64,000 bases of DNA, from NCBI GenBank assembly GCA_012064415.1, contig SSNU01000006.1, forward strand, positions 62,001-126,000, in the 5' to 3' direction. Each line of letters begins with the position of its first letter. Positions within the stretch are counted from its first letter, which is position 1. The notes under the pieces are model-generated. The model had not been told where the DNA came from, searched no databases, and saw only the letters and a program-made list of their open reading frames with translations. This DNA is from Gyrodactylus bullatarudis. Its lineage: Eukaryota; Platyhelminthes; Monogenea; Gyrodactylidea; Gyrodactylidae. Of this stretch, positions 48,701 through 59,700 are shown piece after piece. Both the position numbers and the translations under genes were made by a program.

Positions 48701-49091
48701 GGATATTGTCATTCCATCCTTCTCACCTGTATTGGGTCCTTGTTATACAGGATCAGTATTTTTAGGACTTTGTTGTACTTAGGGGAATGTGTTTTTTGTC
48801 AATTGCACTTGATCGTTGTTAAGTACAGTATTTACTTGGCAGTATTTTCTCTAAACTTTAATTTGAGACTTTTAGATATTTTTTGCCTCATTCTGCTTTG
48901 TAATTTTTATTTTTTAAAGGTTATTTTCATAAACTCTTTACTCAATAACTTAAGATTTGAATGCAATGAAAATTAATTATTTTCACAGATTCACATATTA
49001 TGCTCATTTTATTGGACTTGCTATCGTATTCTTCGTATCGCAAGGATTATATCTTTACAAAAGTAAACAAGAAGGCAGAAAAAGTAACTAA
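45795..49091 (+). CDS. Lysophospholipid acyltransferase, MBOAT1/2-like
   Basis: Membrane-bound O-acyltransferase that re-acylates lysophospholipids in the ER (Lands cycle). Nine exons: 45795-45982, 46012-46435, 46477-46509, 46535-46625, 46655-46753, 46811-46917, 46972-47168, 47224-47379, 48989-49091; 465 aa, as expected. Introns are 29, 41, 25, 29, 57, 54, 55, 44 and 1609 nt in that order, apart from the 44-nt value, which does not apply: there are eight introns (29, 41, 25, 29, 57, 54, 55, 1609). Multiple membrane helices. Motifs: RNLLVGPFIFFNEF, 'AGWNLGVQKWLRDCVYYRF' (conserved W-N) and 'FIVSGLWHGIYPAYLIVF', with the catalytic His. The C-terminus ends in a basic KSKQEGRKSN tail. The last intron holds a 603-bp inverted-repeat element and a PLE remnant. 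MBOAT1/2 versus other subclasses was judged by motif resemblance. Confidence 0.85.
47786..48388. mobile_element. Non-autonomous element with CCAAGG...CCTTGG ends
   Basis: Inverted ends: ATAAGGCCTTTATTTCGGGC at the left recurs inverted at the right, about 37 bp with small indels, enclosing about 530 bp. A second internal inverted repeat (47993-48019 and 48291-48317, sharing CTTAGCTGATAATAAG) is present. The right end overlaps the hammerhead-like fold at 48336-48381. No coding capacity. Lies in the last MBOAT intron. A degraded copy of the terminus lies at about 60985-61025. Confidence 0.65.
48336..48381 (+). ncRNA. Hammerhead-ribozyme-like fold
   Basis: Core boxes are present: CTGATGA (48343-48349) and GAAA (48358-48361). 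Stem III pairs ATAA (48361-48364) with TTAT (48370-48373) around a 5-nt loop, leaving U at 48374 as the cleavage-site base. Stem I pairs TTATACA (48336-48342) with TGTAAAA (48375-48381) with one mismatch. Stem II is only one G-C pair (48350/48357) closing a 6-nt loop. Cleavage would fall after 48374. The folding is read by eye; activity is unknown. Confidence 0.4.
48540..48760 (-). mobile_element. Worn GIY-YIG remnant of a Penelope-like element
   Basis: On the minus strand a frame with interruptions reads 'VRLIKARIKEN' next to a Cys-containing stretch, recalling the '.GRRL..RI.EH' part of the GIY-YIG endonuclease at the end of Penelope-like elements. Several stops. Weak resemblance. A 149-codon open frame on the plus strand here looks like its antisense shadow. 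Confidence 0.3.
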
Positions 49092-49737
49092 AATCTCATC
49101 ATTTTTATCTATATTTGAAATTCTGTATGTATTTTTGAAATGAAATAAATATTTGAAACCTTCATTCAGTGGAATTCATTAACATAAATAAATTTTGATA
49201 CTCCCTAGAAATGCACACTGCACAGTGCATTGCACACAGACAATGGACGTTGAAAAGGTGTCGCTCAACCAAAAACCTAGAGAAAAAATTAAAGAATCAC
49301 CATTAATAAAATTGAAGTCTTGTAATTAATTAAAGTCGTGACTAACTCCAAATATGAGTCCTAAATTCTGGAAATAGTCTTCGCCTCAGATTTGATGATT
49401 ACGCTAAAAATATGATTTTCCTAGTTATTTTTTGTTGCAAACCAATCAAATGAAATCTAGAAAAACAGCGGAAGATAAAAATCAACTTGGGAATAAATAG
49501 ATTTTTTTCGATCACGATCAGATCTCAAAGGATGGATCAAAAACAGGGTCTTAAAAATATTTCAAATCATAAACGCATAAAATATGACCTGTTTTATCGT
49601 GATTCATCAAAAACTGTAAAGGATTTTTAATTCTTACAATCTCTTCACATACATGAGTTTTGATAAAATACAACCCTATTGTAGATAGTGAAAATCTGGT
49701 TTCGAGTCAAAACCTACGAAATACACAATAAAATTTA
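49092..49737. other. Intergenic downstream of MBOAT
   Basis: AATAAA at about 49144 probably ends the MBOAT mRNA. A short GC-richer patch near 49210-49260 is unexplained. Nothing else seen. Confidence 0.4.
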
Positions 49738-50478
49738 GGGTTCATTCTAAAAATGACCCAAAATAGCCCCAAAAGTCACCCCCATTTTTCTAAGAGTGGC
49801 CTCGAAAGTTTCCATTGATAGCAAAATTTGCATATTCTTACTGTCTTTATCACTTGAAATAAGAGTTATCAAGATAATATTCAAGATGGATAGCAGCTAG
49901 AGCAGAAGATTAAAGTCCTTAAACTTAATTTTAGACCAGATCTCAGTAATAAAATAAAGTTTGGATAGAATATGCCACATATTAGGCCGAATAATTATTT
50001 CATGTTAAAAACTAGAATTTTATTTTACACAAAAATCTAAATCTTGATATTTTTCGCCTCGTGCACGGTCTTCCACGTTTCTTATTTATCTCGGATTGAG
50101 TAAATTTATGAAAAATCTAGATTCGTGTAAGAATTTTTCTATCAAAGGTTCTAAATAAGAAAAGTATTTCATTTTCAATCTAAGCCTTTCAGAAGATTTA
50201 TCTGAAAACAAAATCATACAAGAAATTTTGTATTAAATGATTTAGCAAAATCAGAAGTTGAAATACCAAAGAGGCATTTAGTGAATGCAAAATTGGCCTA
50301 ATTTGCAACATATTCTACATTTTTGTTTACTTCCATCTTCTGCTCTAGTTGCTTTACCCATCTTAAATTTTATCTCAAGACAGTCAGACTTTTGGTATTT
50401 ATTGAAATAAAACAAAAATTTGTTTGGGTTCATTTTTGGAAAAAAATAAAATTTTGGGGTCTTTTTTTGAATTAACCC
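49738..50478. mobile_element. MITE with GGGTTAATTC ends, copy 2
   Basis: About 741 bp. Left end GGGTTCATTCTAAAAATGAC, right end inverted GGGTTAATTC....GACCCC. Shares interior blocks (GGTCTTCCAC, 'AGATTCGTGTAAG..TTT.TATCAAA.GTTCTA') with the element at 27924-28616. Non-coding. Confidence 0.65.
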
Positions 50479-50688
50479 TAAAATTAAAATTTATATTTAA
50501 CATTTATAATTTACAACAATTTTCATATTCGATTTTATAATATGAGGTTTAGATTTCAAGTTTATTCGAGTGTATGTCCAAAATTTAATTAATTCATGAA
50601 AAAATCCATTGATAAAAACAATGCTTTGCTCCAACAAGACATTGACTTTTGAAAAATTTTATACTTTAAAATATTTGAAATCATAATT

Positions 50689-50898
50689 TTGAGTTTATTC
50701 ATAAATTCATACCATCTACATCGAGAAAAATATTTGTTTGAGAATTTACCTTCTCTTCTTGATGAAGAAGTACAACAGGTATTTTATTCTTACTTAAGGA
50801 TGCAAAGATCTTCAATTGAAAGTGTTGTGGAATCGATTAAATTACTAGGTTTAACATACATTAAATACACAAGCATAGACTTTTTAAAATACAATTGA
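50689..50898 (+). CDS. Possible small protein or exon, unknown
   Basis: A frame with coding-like composition: 'HLHREKYLFENLPSLLDEEV', then QQVFYSYLRMQRSSIES and 'IKLLGLTYIKYTSIDFLKYN'. Helical, no membrane segment, loosely reminiscent of COMMD N-termini but not recognisable. A 20-nt GT...AG segment (50779-50798) lies inside. The ATG at 50689 may not be the true start. Confidence 0.3.
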   Translation: MSLFINSYHLHREKYLFENLPSLLDEEVQQVFYSYLRMQRSSIESVVESIKLLGLTYIKYTSIDFLKYN

Positions 50899-51239
50899 TA
50901 GAGTTATTGCAGAATGCTAACCTTCAAAAATACTCTTTGTTTCTATCGAATTTTGTTAAATGATTTTCTACCCACATATCGACTTTTATTTGATAAACAT
51001 GGTCTATAAAACAGCTATTGATTCTTTAAGTTGGTATTTTCGACTTGTTGATATTTTGCAAAGATTATAATATCTAGTGATAAATACTAATCCTGAGCAA
51101 AAATTATAATGATAAATTTGTAAATAGAACTCAATGAAATACTAAATCTGTAGATTTTTTGGAATCTAAGTCATCTAAGCCCTTTAGAAAAAATAAATTT
51201 TCAAGGAAATTACTATGGCCAAATTCGAATCCTTTGTCT

Positions 51240-51490
51240 AATGTTGATCCCAAATATCATCACTTAATAGCTTCGAATCATCGAAATCGATAAAAAATTT
51301 GGGTTCAAAAGTTGAAAAAGTGCCTTTTCGAAATTCGAAAAACAGCCTAGTTTTGGTCAGATTGAATTTTTTCAAATATCCACATCTTATAAGCTCATTC
51401 CGTTTTAGAATTCAAAAAATTATTTTTTTCCATGAGTCCGGAGAAAAATATCGAGTTTTTTGAAAAAATATTAAATTCTCATGTCATCTA
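51240..51490 (+). repeat. Dispersed non-coding repeat, copy 4
   Basis: Shares AGAATTCAAAAA, the GTCCGGAGAAAAATATCGAG block and AAATTCTCATG with the copies at 3200, 27040 and 28960. Confidence 0.5.
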
Positions 51491-51905
51491 GCTTTACATT
51501 CAAATATTCTATTTCACTTATGATTAACCTTATCGAAAAATTCGATTCGAAAAATCTTTATGAATCAAAATCATATATCGGATGATGTCATATTTTTATA
51601 TGAAGATCTCAATGTATAGGTATTCTTTCATTGAGATACGCCAATATAGTGGATTAAGAGGCTTATTTCTAGCTAAATCGTTCATATAAGCTAATGAATA
51701 TTTTACTTTATCTTTAATTACATCTCTGTATATTTAGGCTCAAACAATCGATTTCAATTCTAATGAAGTTTTCTAACTTACAAATTCTCTACATTATATT
51801 TCAATAGGCTTCGATCAAGAATCAATAAAGTCTTTGACTTTTAATTATTATCTACTAATAAAATTATTGAGGAATATTACCCAGATTAATTCTACAAGTT
51901 TATGT

Positions 51906-52315
51906 ATGATTTCTTTATACTGTATTCTGGCTATTATTACGGAAGGTCTTTATGGATACGCAAATACACCATATGCAATGACATGGAAAGAAGCTGAAAA
52001 CTGGTGTGTTTCTAATAATAAAGGTGGCTTAGCCTCACCTCATAAAGATGATGTCTGGAATTTAGGTTTTGACTGCAACTACGACACCTGTTGCGTCGGT
52101 CTCCATAGAATTTAGCCCGGCTCTAATGAATGGAAATTTTCTGACTATTATACGGATGAAATGTATGTTTTTAAATTTATAGTTTTTACAGTAAATGGGA
52201 TACAGATCAGCCCGATAATTTGTCTGAGATGTGCGCTGAAGTAATTTCCTATACCAAAAAGCTTAACGATGTTAACTGCTACGTGAATAGAGTGGGCTTG
52301 TATGCCACTGATTGA
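51906..52315 (+). pseudogene. Secreted C-type lectin, with an in-frame TAG
   Basis: Single C-type lectin domain behind a signal peptide (MISLYCILAIITEGLYG). Exon 1 (51906-52162) has 'MTWKEAENWC', GGLASPHKDDVWNLG, CCVGLHRI, then TAG (52113-52115), then PGSNEWKFSDYYTDE. A 29-nt intron (52163-52191) is removed. Exon 2 reads 'KWDTDQPDNLSEMCAEVI' and KLNDVNCY. The lectin pattern W-x-D...PDN...CAE...NDxxC is kept, though the final Cys is shifted or absent (C-terminus VGLYATD). The TAG looks like a one-base change (for example GAG Glu to TAG). Either a recent pseudogene, a sequencing error or readthrough. AATAAA at 52315-52320 is intact. An ATG at 51834 is also in frame. Confidence 0.75.
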
Positions 52316-52339
52316 ATAAAAATATTATTGAATAGCGTT

Positions 52340-52930
52340 TTAATTAATTTGAACGTTAAAATATAAATCTGTTTCATTCAGATACAAAGGAAGTATATTT
52401 TCATCCATTATCGTGCTGATTTCAGAACCGGTGAAAATTCCTTCGTCAATTTTAGCTCTGGACAGATAATTAAAACGCTCGTAAAGAAAATTCATGCTGC
52501 CAGAATTTATATTTACCAAAGCTTTAATAAACTGTTTAAAAATCCCTAATTTAATATGTAGAGGTGGGAGGATAAGAGGCTCTGCGATTCTATTATGATT
52601 TAGAACATTTTCTCGTAATTCTGGGAAAATCTCTGGATCATAATGGTTTGTTGTATCTCTTGAGTTCCAAAGACACAAGAAACATGTATAAGAGGTATAT
52701 AGCCTCTTTGAATGCCAGTTAGAAGCCCAATCACGAGAAAATCAGCTTTAATCAAGAAATCATAATTTTTATTTTTTCTAAAATTAACTCTTTTGTTTCT
52801 CTTGATTCCTTAAGACATTTGGAATATGCAATAGGAATACTTGGGAGAATATTCATATTTTGGGGGAAGTATTGCCGGGCTTCTTCGAAATCATTTATTG
52901 AACTATTTAAAGAAGAATTCATTAAGAGGA
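52340..52930 (-). pseudogene. Transposon-derived ORF remnant (PPLHIKLG type)
   Basis: Minus-strand frame with 'ILPPLHIKLGIFKQFIKALV' and 'LSRAKIDEGIFTGSEIS', preceded (in other frames) by 'IGFLTGIQRGYIPLIHVSCV' and DFEEARQYFPQNM. This order is shared by a widespread family of repetitive ORFs in invertebrate genomes, thought to come from DNA transposons. Several frame breaks. It sits tail-to-tail with the lectin, 25 nt after its stop. Confidence 0.55.
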
Positions 52931-52947
52931 TTTGAAGACTAGTGAAT

Positions 52948-52996
52948 ATGTAGTTATAAAACTTTTATTTCACCGGATCTCGTCAGACTTTTACAC
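52948..52996 (-). ncRNA. Hammerhead-ribozyme-like fold beside a PLE
   Basis: Minus-strand boxes CTGACGA (52986-52980) and GAAA (52971-52968). Stem III pairs AUAAA (52968-52964) with UUUAU (52960-52956) around a 3-nt loop. H17 is A at 52955. Stem I pairs AGU (52989-52987) with ACU (52954-52952) and, across a 3-nt bulge, GUGU (52996-52993) with ACAU (52951-52948). Stem II is one G-U pair with a 6-nt loop. It lies on the coding strand about 160 nt past the end of the PLE at 53109-54690. Known: hammerheads occur in flanks of many Penelope-like elements. Activity not shown. Confidence 0.45.
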
Positions 52997-53108
52997 CGGC
53001 TTGATATTTATACAGAAAATCCTCTGATTGGTTGATCAGGTTCAACTTTTGAGTTGATGTTGATGAGGAAGGGCAGGGACTGCAGTTATCGTTTTGTAAG
53101 GAAAGAGT

Positions 53109-54690
53109 CTATTTGTAACTACCCACTGCATCTTTTCCTTTTCGTTCCCTTTTTCCTAATTGCAGGCTTTTCATTAATTGGTTTGAAACTGATAATAATA
53201 ACTGATCAAGAATTTTTGTCTCAGCTTTTTGGGTGGAGTTGAAAATGGGTTCCTCATCAAGGGACTTCTTCTGATTTTGTGACATTTGAGTGGAACTAAA
53301 TTTAGGGACATTATCAAGTAGGCTAGTAGGCTGAATCTGTCTTTCCCTTTGATACCCAGTTTTGTTGCCAATTCCTTTCGTCGACATAAATCAGGTTTTA
53401 ACTTAGTGATGAAGTGGGATTCCGCTTTGTTTAAGACCCCTTCTTTGAGAGACTTAGGATCACCAGGATTTGCTTGGTACAAAATGCTGAAGTTGTTCAC
53501 ATCAGCAGTGTGATTTGTCTTGGCAATGTGCTCCTGAAACGATGGTTCTTTGTTACCAACTCTCAGATGTTCCTTCATTCTTGCCTTCACAGGCCTCACT
53601 GTTTTTCCTACTTACGATGAGCCACATTTACATTTATATAAGTAAATTACACCTTTCTTGTCTAACCAAGGGGTCGGGAAGGAGCTTGGTTGTACTAGGA
53701 AGGACTCGGAGCTTGTGGCCTGGAAAGTTCTCTTCGTTATTTCGAATAATTTGTTTGTGAGGATTTGTTGAGTTTCATCATCCTTAAACGGCAATTTAAG
53801 GTATATTGGCGTTAACTCTTCAAGGTCATCTTCAGCTTTATCTCGAACGTTCGAATGTTTCTCAATGAAAGCTTCTGGATAACCATCTTTCATTAGCAGG
53901 TAAGTCAATACTCTTTTGTCATTAGATTGGTTGGCTTCTGGTGAGAGTCTTTGAATCTTCAAAAACTCATTTCTGACCACACTTTTCTTTTGACTGGCAG
54001 GACTGTAGCTTAAGAACGGTAAACATTTACTGGGTACTGACTTTTTCCTGTAAATGCTCGTGAGTGCGAGTTCGTTAGATTTTGTCACCAGGACATCAAG
54101 AAAATTCAATGCGTTTCCTTGTTCATTTTCCTTCGTGAATGAGATGTTCTCATGGATGGAGTTGAGTATTAGATCCACATCTCTGTTTTGTTCGAGGACG
54201 AGAAAGGTGTCATCCAGATAGCGTACGTAAAGGCGAGCTTCGTTGATCAGATCATACATTGGATTGGATTCCAGTGAGGCAAAAAACATATCAGCGAGTA
54301 TAGGACCGATTGGACTACCCATAGCGACTCCATCCATTTTTTTATAGCAGAATCCACCAAACTTGAAGTCGATATTCTGAACCCTCATCATGATCAAATC
54401 AGCTATGACATTTGAAGGAATACTGCAAAGAGAAGGAAAATAGTTCAGCTTATCACTAATAAACTTTACCGTTTCTAGAAGTGGCACGTTTGTGAACAAA
54501 GAACTGACATCAAACGAAACCATCTTGGAGGAATTGAAATTCACGTTTCTCAGTTTTTCGACAAACTCAATCGAATTTTTGACTGAATGTTTGCAAAGCT
54601 CCCACACTGGGCACACTCTTTCCCTGTTCTCTTATTTGTACAATCATTAATCTTTATAATTCTGTAAATAAAAATGTTCGATTTCTTTGA
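53109..54690 (-). mobile_element. Penelope-like retroelement, inactivated
   Basis: Minus-strand reverse transcriptase: MVSFDVSSLFTNVPLLETV (motif A Asp), 'DGVAMGSPIGPILADMFF' (motif B) and LYVRYLDDTFLVLE (catalytic LDD). It is followed by the GIY-YIG endonuclease: 'GVIYLYKCKCGSS', a stop (TAA at about 53614) where the Tyr of the YIG block should be, then VGKTVRPVKARMKEHLRV and 'NKAESHFITKLKPDL', with the endonuclease Glu. The N-terminal region is shortened (ORF start 54616, older sequence visible to about 54690). The last 250 bases continue best in a second frame. One nonsense change plus frame wear make it dead. Only about 40% alike by eye to the PLE at 57955, so a separate lineage. Confidence 0.85.
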
Positions 54691-54827
54691 GATTCTCTAT
54701 GACTTTGTTCAGGCAAGTTCCTTCTAGAACTTTTTCGCGTGTGTAGCTATATCAGACTCTCATCATCAAGCTTTCCAATAAGCGTTGACAACTGCAATTC
54801 TTTTTCAATTTTCTTCGAGATCATGTA

Positions 54828-55078
54828 GTGCTTCAATCTTGTCCCTCCTCTGCAGCACTTTACCACAAGATTCCTCCTCCTCCTGACCGCTGTTATCATC
54901 TACGCTCTTCGAGAGGTTTTACAATACTATTGACTATCCTGCACCCGCTCAGACACAGATTCCAATTAAATTCTAACGTTTTTAAAAACCAAAAAATCTC
55001 ACAGATTGTAAATATTATTGCAAACTTTGTACCAGATACAAATAACTATTTTACTAATTTTTTCAAATAAAAATCTTA
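54828..55078 (+). mobile_element. LINE 3' fragment
   Basis: Encodes 'DRCYHLRSSRGFTILLTILH', LRHRFQLNSNVF and 'NYFTNFFK', ending TTTTTTCAAATAAAAATC, the same C-terminus and 3' end as the LINE copies at 43-45 kb. Confidence 0.75.
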
Positions 55079-55131
55079 TTTATTATAAGTAAAGTCTGAG
55101 TTTTTTAATATCTCTCGGTAGTTCAGCAAAA

Positions 55132-55800
55132 TTGTTTCCTGCCCATTACGCCATGTTATACAAGATACAAGAAAGCACGTGTTATACCCTATCGCAAATA
55201 AGTTCCGGAGTCCCACAAAGATCCACAATTGGGCCCACTAGGTTCAATCTTGATTTTGTCCAGATCTCTTCCTCATCTCCTGATGTCACATATTTTAAAT
55301 ATGCTACTGACATCAAGATTTTATGCCCCATCAATCAGAACTCTGACACAATCCAACAAAAGCTCATAAATTTATCACTCGTTCAAATTGGACTATCTCA
55401 ATTGGACGATCTCAAAACTAAAATTCTCTGTCTTTCACCCAACATGCTGTAACCATCCTCAAATCCCTGAGAATCAAATCGTACTTCCTACGAGAATTCG
55501 TACATGCGCGAGACCTAAGACTGATGTTATTTAAAAAATGTATTCTGCCCCATCTCGACTACGGAGCTTCATTGTTATGTAACCTTCTAGCGAGGGCGAT
55601 TAAAAAAACTGAAACTCAGTTCTTCCGATCTTGTTTTGGACCATCTAAGAACTACTTAACAGATCAAATCTCTACCTTATTTGGATGAGAAGGACTGCCT
55701 CTTCTGCAGCACCATGATTCCACCAATGAATTTCTTGTGAAACTCTGGTCCTTTATGCACTATTTTATGAAATATGCTGCTCGTTTCGGGTCATGTAAGA
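55132..55800 (+). mobile_element. LINE reverse-transcriptase fragment
   Basis: SSGVPQRSTIGPTRFNLDF (motif B with changes), then TYFKYATDIKIL, where the YADD of active copies has become YATD. After a frame change, SYFLREFVHARDLRLMLFK and PHLDYGASLLCNL continue to about 55700. An older, separate copy directly following another LINE 3' end. Confidence 0.7.
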
Positions 55801-56754
55801 TTTATAAAAATTCTAATAGACTCAAGTTCTAATCATTTTCAATATTTTGAATGAGATCAAATTTTTTTCGAATTTCCCCTGCTCCAAAAGAGAATTGAAA
55901 AGATTTTCAATTTTTTTTCTAATTAATTTTATTAAAATAGCCAAGTAAATCATAGATGGAACTCAAGTTATTTTCCCTCTTTAAAATCTGTTATAATTTC
56001 GTTTGAATTATTCAAGTTTTATTAATTAACAAAATGATTAATATAATCTCTCTATTTATCTGATTTAAATATGTTTCTATATACGTAATGAAGGTTTTAC
56101 ACGATCTCGATTTGAACAAGAAGAAAATGTTGATTTCCCCATGATTAACTTTCTATTTCTTCTATATATTTCATCTATAGTATATGATAATGTTTAAGTA
56201 ATCTCTCTTTCAATAGTACTAATAATGATGGTTTCGATGGTCTGTACTAGGTTATGATTAAGGATGAAAAGGTTCCTCAAAAGTAGACAAATTAATGAAG
56301 TTATGCAGTTTATTCTTTGTTTTTGGTTTTTCAGGAGGAGTACTTGATAATTATAATTGGGGAAAAATTATGGCATGTTTGATCTGAATAGTTATTGTTA
56401 TTGTGATCATTCTATGGTCATAAACATCAGATAATCAGATCCAAAATAATCTTACTTATTTACAGGAATAATTAAAATTTTTTGAGTCATTTCATTGGGG
56501 AAATTTAAATCAACTGGTTTCCAAGTAATAGTAGAGAGTAGTGATGTGACAATTCGATACATTTTAGCCAATATTAATATCCTATATGGTACTAAACAGA
56601 TTCTTTAATAAATCGAGATACCCAACAGTTGTTTTCACCTGTATGAAATTAACGAATCAGAATTTTTTTTGTCAAATATTGTTTCACTGGTAAATCCTGT
56701 ATTCTTTCTTCATTGAGCAATAAAAAAGTATTTCTTTATATTTCTGAGGTCAAA
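55801..56754. other. Intergenic, with one BH1-like exon fragment
   Basis: Mostly AT-rich. At 56335-56387 (+), after the acceptor TTTTTCAG, a short frame reads GVLDNYNWGKIMACLI and stops. NWGKIMA resembles the BH1 motif of Bcl-2 proteins (NWGR.VA), but no other Bcl-2 exon was found. The right edge is the 3' side of the SLC4A11-like gene. Confidence 0.3.
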
Positions 56755-59700
56755 TTATATAGGCCGGTCTAATGCATCGAGGTACTTTTCATCGAGGAAT
56801 CTTGGAACAATTTTTTGTCTGAAAAAATATATCAGTTTAATACTGATTGAGGAAATTTTCATCAATCAAAATAATTACCGTATGAATATTTGGAAGATCA
56901 AGATAATTGGAAAGCACATCTTTACAAAGGGCTGGTCCATTAGACTAACCACGCATAAAGAAGCCAATTGTATTAGTTGAAGTATTGTAAATAAATGAAG
57001 TTTACGTTGAGGTACTCTTCGTATATAATGCGAGGGTGGATATGCAGCCTGAAAATATATTAAAATTTTGAATAATTATGATTAAATTAATGCAAGTACC
57101 AAGATATGCTTAGAAATTAATTTATAGCTAAAGAGAGAATCATCTCAAGATTATAGTGGAGTTAAGATTTTCGTAATGTGTTTTAAATATTTTTAATCAT
57201 GATCGTTACTTTAAAGTAAAGTGATGAAATAATAATATTTTATTTACTTGTTCTGTGAAAAATAACATAATTCTTTCAAAGAGTTGATTATCATTTACTG
57301 CTGTTACAGCCATATAGACAAATAAACCATTAAGAACCGGCCTTGGTATGTATTGAAGTGGATACGGTAACATGAATATAGAAAATGCTATGCCAATGTG
57401 AGAAAGAATACTAGTTAGCCTTGTTTCGCGTACTCTGACAATCCTTTAAATAGTAAATTTATATTTATGATAACTCAATAGTTGTTGACTATCTCTGTGA
57501 ACAGTTTTAGCTTACGTCTGTTGGACGTGGTGTCCCATATCAATTCTTTCTTCCATATCTGCTAGCGCCCTCACATGGAGAGGTGAATGTGGCAATGCTC
57601 CGTGCAACCATGGTAAGCTGAACAGGGAGAGGATAAAATTGATCACTCCAATGACCATCAAATCCCAGTGATAGGCTGCACCCTTTTTCAGTCTAAAATT
57701 TGATTGATTAGGTAAACGTTTTCATGAGAACTACAAATGTAGAGAGTAAATTTAAGAAATTATTCAATTTCAAACCTTGTTCAGATTAAAAAGGATCCTA
57801 CTACACGTTAGATGGTGACGAAAATCTGAATAAAGAAACAGGAGTAGATAAAATTCGTCAATGCAAAGAGGGTAGAGATTTGATGAGATTAACCCTTCAT
57901 GAATTATCGCTCAAAATAATAACTATCTAAATATTACAATAGAGAGTAGATTGAGCAATCGAAATCGACAGCTCTGTTTCTCGACAAATAGAAACAGAGA
58001 ATGTCATTCAGGACAAAGGCTTTTTCAACTACGCTGGAATAGAACTCACAAGAATGCAAAAAGAAATACTCTCACTAGGTCCTAATACCTGCGTCCCAAA
58101 GAAAACAAAAAACACAGAAGATAAAGCTGCTTTCGAAAAATTAGCGTGGGATCTATCTGAAACAAATAGACTTAAAGAAGGGGCAAATCTGGAGAATATC
58201 AAAATAGATCTTCTCAATACATACAAAAATTACAGTAAGAAAAAGAATATAAGCAACAAACTAAAACGGGAACACTGGGAGGCGCTGAAGGAAATAACAA
58301 ACAATAGAGACTTAGTCCTGGCAAGACCAGACAAGGGGAGAGGTTTAGTAATAATTAAGAGACAGGATTATATTCAATCAGGATGTGAATTTCTTTCGGA
58401 TGAAACGAAATTTGAGAAAAGTGAAGAACTCAGGGTAAATTACAAAATAGGCGACGAAGAAAAAGAAATAGAAAAGATTGGAAAGAATCTTCATAGAAGA
58501 GGGTTGATAGATAGTTTCACAATGAATTCAATAATCAGGAAAAATTCTTCAATTTCCAGATTATATTTCCTACCAAAGACACATAAGATTGACCCAGAGA
58601 ACCTTCCAAATGTATTACCAATGAGACCAATTCTAGATATGTCAGCCTGTCCACAGCATTTTCTAGCAAAATGGCTTCAAGATGTTCTCAGACCAATTCA
58701 TGAATACTACAAAAGACATGTTGTGAAAGACGTATTCGAATTTGTTGACAAAATGAAGAATTGCAATGTCGGTTCTAGAAAGATGGTATCGTTTGATATA
58801 ACATCACTTTTTCCTAATATTCCTATTGAAGAAACTCTGAACATAATAGGTTCATATATCGAAAACAACAGAAATGATTTCATAATGAGTGGAGAAGAAA
58901 TTGTCGAAATGGTCAGAAAATGCTGCACAAATATTCCCCTATCTTTCCAAAATGAAATCTATTTTCAAAGAGATGGAATAGCTATGGGATCACCACTGAG
59001 CCCAATACTAGCGGACATTTTTCTTGGTTTCTTAGAAAAACACAGAATGCAAAACATCATCAACAGATATACAGACATGTACATCAGATACGTAGATGAC
59101 ACTTTCATAATAATGAAACAAAATGCTTCTATTTCAGAATTCCATAGAGAGATGAACTCAATTCATCCTAACATCAAATTCACAAAAGAAGAAGAAATAG
59201 AAGACACATTGAGTTTCCTAGATGTAAAGCTAACGAGAAAACCTGACGGAACCCTTAAAAGAAATATCCACCATAAGAAGTCAGACACTGGAAAATATCT
59301 ACATTTTTCAAGTTTCTGTCCAAAAAGTTACAAAACAGGTTTAATTATTGGCTTAATCAAGAGGACCAAGAGAATTGTCAGCGAGGAAGAATTCCTAAAA
59401 GAAATTGATGAGATAAAAGAAAGACTCAGAGAAAACGGATATCCTCAAAATTTTGTTCGCAAATATATAGAAAAGGCTTTAGAAGATGAAGCAAACAACC
59501 AAGAAGATATTCAAGAGGAACAAAATGATGAAACCATCCGGATCTATGTCAAATTATCGTTCAAAGGAGATGGCTTTAGTCATGATTTAAGAAGGAAATT
59601 GACCAAATTTGTAAATGAAAATTATAATGATATACAATTGAAGGTTGTATTCAAAACCACAAGTCTATTCAAATTCCAACTTAAAGATAAACTAGAACCA

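Larger units (their letters stand above)
50479..51833. other. Intergenic with small frame and repeat copy
   Basis: Includes the possible small gene at 50689 and dispersed repeat copy 4 (about 51240-51490). The rest is AT-rich without features. Confidence 0.4.

Noticed and set aside
48527..48976. 149-codon plus-strand frame in the last MBOAT intron
   Set aside because: It appears to be the antisense of a worn Penelope-like sequence and overlaps the intron's acceptor region; no protein family is visible.
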